DNA of 64,000 nt, from the NCBI RefSeq assembly GCF_029227915.1, contig NC_079881.1, positions 25,149,501 to 25,213,500 of the forward strand, written 5' to 3'. Source of the DNA: Hydractinia symbiolongicarpus (Eukaryota; Cnidaria; Hydrozoa; Anthoathecata; Hydractiniidae). How positions within the stretch are numbered: the stretch's first letter is position 1; each line of letters opens with the position of its first letter. Positions 62,101 to 64,000 of this stretch are shown here, piece after piece. A program made the position numbers and the translations under genes. The notes beneath the pieces are model-generated. The model worked only from the letters and a program-made list of their open reading frames with translations. It made no database searches and had not been told where the DNA came from.

Positions 62101-64000
62101 TCGTTTGCCGGCGATTAAACTCCTTTTATTCAGCGTCTCATCAAAAATGAAATCATTTTTGAAAACTACAAGTCTCATGCGTTTTAGTGGTGAAAAAATA
62201 ATTTAAAAAATCGTTCGGGAAATGAGTTTACTCCCAGTTTACTTTCTTTGTATACATTCGACTATACGGGTCAAGCCCGGGATTTACGGCTAATCGCGGG
62301 TTTTTGTTTGCCGGCTATTAAACTCCTTTTATTCAGCGTCTCATCAAAAACGAAATCATTTTTGAAAACTGCAAGTCTCATGCGTTTTAGTGGTGAAGAA
62401 ATAATTTAAAAAATCGTTTGGGAAATGAGTTTACTCCCTGGGTATTTTCTTTGTATACATTCGACTATGCGGCCAAGCCCGGGATTTACGGGAAATCGCG
62501 GGTTTTCGTTGGCCGGCGATTAAACTCATTTTATTCACCGTCTCATCAAAAACGAAATCATTTTTGAAAACTACAAGTCTCATGCGTTTTAGTGGTGAAG
62601 AAATAATTTAAAAAATCGTTCGGGAAATGAGTTTACTCCCTGGGTATTTTCTTTTTATACATTCGACTATACGGCCAAGCGCGGGATTTACGGGAAATCG
62701 CGGGTTTTCGTTGGCCGGCGATTAAACTCCTTTTATTCAGCGTCTCATCAAAAACGAAATCATTTTTAAAAACTACAAGTCTCATGCGTTTTAGTGGTGA
62801 AAAAATAATTTAAAAAATCGTTCGGGAAATGAGTTTACTCCCAGTTTACTTTCTTTGTATACATTCGACTATACGGGTCAAGCCCGGCATTTACGGCAAA
62901 TCGCAGGTTTTCGTTTGCCGGCGATTAAACTCCTTTTAATCAGCGTCTCATCAAAAATGAAATCATTTTTGAAAACTACAAGTCTCATGCGTTTTAGTGG
63001 TGAAAAAATAATTTAAAGAATCTTTTTGGAAATGAGTTTACTCCCTGGGTACTTTCTTTGTATACTTTTCACTGTACGGGCCGAGTCCGTGATATACAGA
63101 AAATCGCGGGTTTTCGTTTGCCGGCGATTAAACTCCTTTTATTCAGCGTCTCATTAAAAATGAAATCATTTTTGAAAACTACAAGTCTCATGCGTTTCAG
63201 TGGTGAAAAAATAATTTAAAAAATCGTTCGGGAAATGAGTTTACTCCCAGTTTACTTTCTTTGTATACATTTGACTATACGGGTCAAGCCCGGGATTTAC
63301 GGCAAATCGCGGGTTTTCGTTTGCCGGCGATTAAACTCCTTTTATTCAGCGTCTCATCAAAAATGAAATCATTTTTGAAAACTACAAGTCTCATGCGCTT
63401 TAGTGGTGAAAAAATAATTTAAAAAATCGTTCGGGAAGTGAGTTTACTCCCTGGGTATTTTCTTTGTATGCATTCGACTATACGGGTCAAGCCCGGGATT
63501 TACGGCAAATCGCGGGTTTTCGTTTGCCGGCGATTAAACTCCTTTTAATCAGCGTCTCATCAAAAATGAAATCATTTTTGAAAACTACAAGTCTCATGCG
63601 TTTTAGTGGTGAAAAAATAATTTAAAGAATCGTTTGGGAAATGAGTTTACCCCCTGGGTACTTTCTTGGTATGCTTTTCACTGTACGGGCCGAGTCCGTG
63701 ATATACGAAAAATCGCGGGTTTTGTTTTGCCGGCGATTAAACTCCTTTTATTTAGCGTCTCATTAAAAATGAAATCATTTTTGGAAACTACAAGTCTCAT
63801 GCGTTTTAGTGGTGAAAAAATAATGTAAAGAATCGTTCGGGAAGTGAGTTTACTCCCTGGGTACTTTCTTTGTATACTTTTGACTATACGGGCCGAGTCC
63901 GGGATTTACGGGAAATTGCGGGTTTTCGTTTGCCGGCGATTAAACTCCTTTTATTCAGCGTCCCATCAAAAATGAAATCGTTTTTAAAAACTACAAGTCT
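59150..64000 (-). repeat. 3,040-bp tandem duplication cut by window end
   Basis: Positions about 59,150-60,960 match 62,190-64,000 at an offset of 3,040 bp (about 15 monomers). Shared markers are CTTTTTATACATTCG, GCCAAGCGCGGG, TTTTCGTTGGCCGG, CAAGCCCGGCATTTACGG, CTTTTAATCAGCG, AATCTTTTTGGAAATG, TTTACCCCCTGGG, CTTGGTATGCTTTTC and AATAATGTAAAG. The match runs to the last base, so the second copy continues outside. Single differences such as GATATACGGA versus GATATACAGA separate the copies. Confidence 0.92.

Larger units (their letters stand above)
24430..64000 (-). repeat. 203-bp satellite array, right arm (inverted)
   Basis: The same monomer family continues in reverse-complement orientation for about 195 copies to the window edge, with no unique DNA between copies. 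Landmarks now read CAGCGTCTCATC, GAAAACTACAAGTCTCATGC, GAAATGAGTTTACTCCC, CTTTGTATAC and CGCGGGTTTTCGTTTGCC. A subtype absent or rare on the left is common here: CACTGTACGGGCCGAGTCCG followed by GATATACGG and TTAAACTTC. Higher-order structure is longer and more regular than on the left. The array continues past both window ends. Confidence 0.98.

Overview
The window is satellite DNA from end to end. I see no protein gene, RNA gene, transposon or other unique sequence in its 64,000 bases. It is built from roughly 315 tandem copies of one monomer of about 203 bp; 3,368-3,570 is a representative copy. Counted by hand on one consensus, the monomer is about 39% GC with 13 CpG sites, more than its base composition predicts. 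Each monomer carries a near-perfect 10+2+10 bp dyad symmetry. Long head-to-tail arrays with nested higher-order repeats (HORs) are typical of eukaryotic centromeric or pericentromeric DNA. The sequence alone does not tell me the species, or even whether it is plant or animal.

Layout: monomers run in one orientation from 1 to 24,429 and in the opposite orientation from 24,430 to 64,000. The switch is abrupt. It forms an imperfect inverted repeat with a 25-bp centre (24,405-24,429), and the first 200 bp of the two arms are only about 87% identical by eye.

Left arm (1-24,429): 406-bp dimers at 1-1,740; a 1,823-bp duplication from 2,545; overlapping duplications of 1,003 to 2,614 bp at 8.0-15.7 kb; an 803-bp duplication at 15.3-16.9 kb; a mosaic second copy of the 0.8-4.1 kb stretch at 17.4-21.4 kb; and a 1,206-bp duplication at 21.4-23.85 kb. 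The monomers next to the switch are the most irregular of the arm.

Right arm (24,430-64,000): 1,012-bp units (24.8-26.9 kb); a 7-monomer unit of about 1,419 bp (27.8-31.3 kb, with derivatives to about 32.6 kb); a mixed stretch (32.6-35.6 kb); 787/812-bp four-monomer units inside a 4.6-4.8 kb duplication (35.6-44.0 kb); more four-monomer units (44.0-48.3 kb); three near-identical 811-bp units (48.29-50.72 kb); a 1,215-bp duplication (50.5-52.96 kb); a 3,642-bp duplication with a nested 1,014-bp unit (51.97-59.15 kb); and a 3,040-bp duplication cut by the window end (59.15-64.0 kb).

The arms carry private markers: a 9-bp deletion seen only on the left and a 26-bp deletion seen only on the right. 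This indicates that the arms have been homogenised separately since the orientation switch. Short open frames of 60-114 codons recur because the monomer recurs, and I do not regard them as genes. Duplication boundaries are hand-aligned and usually good to within a few tens of bases.
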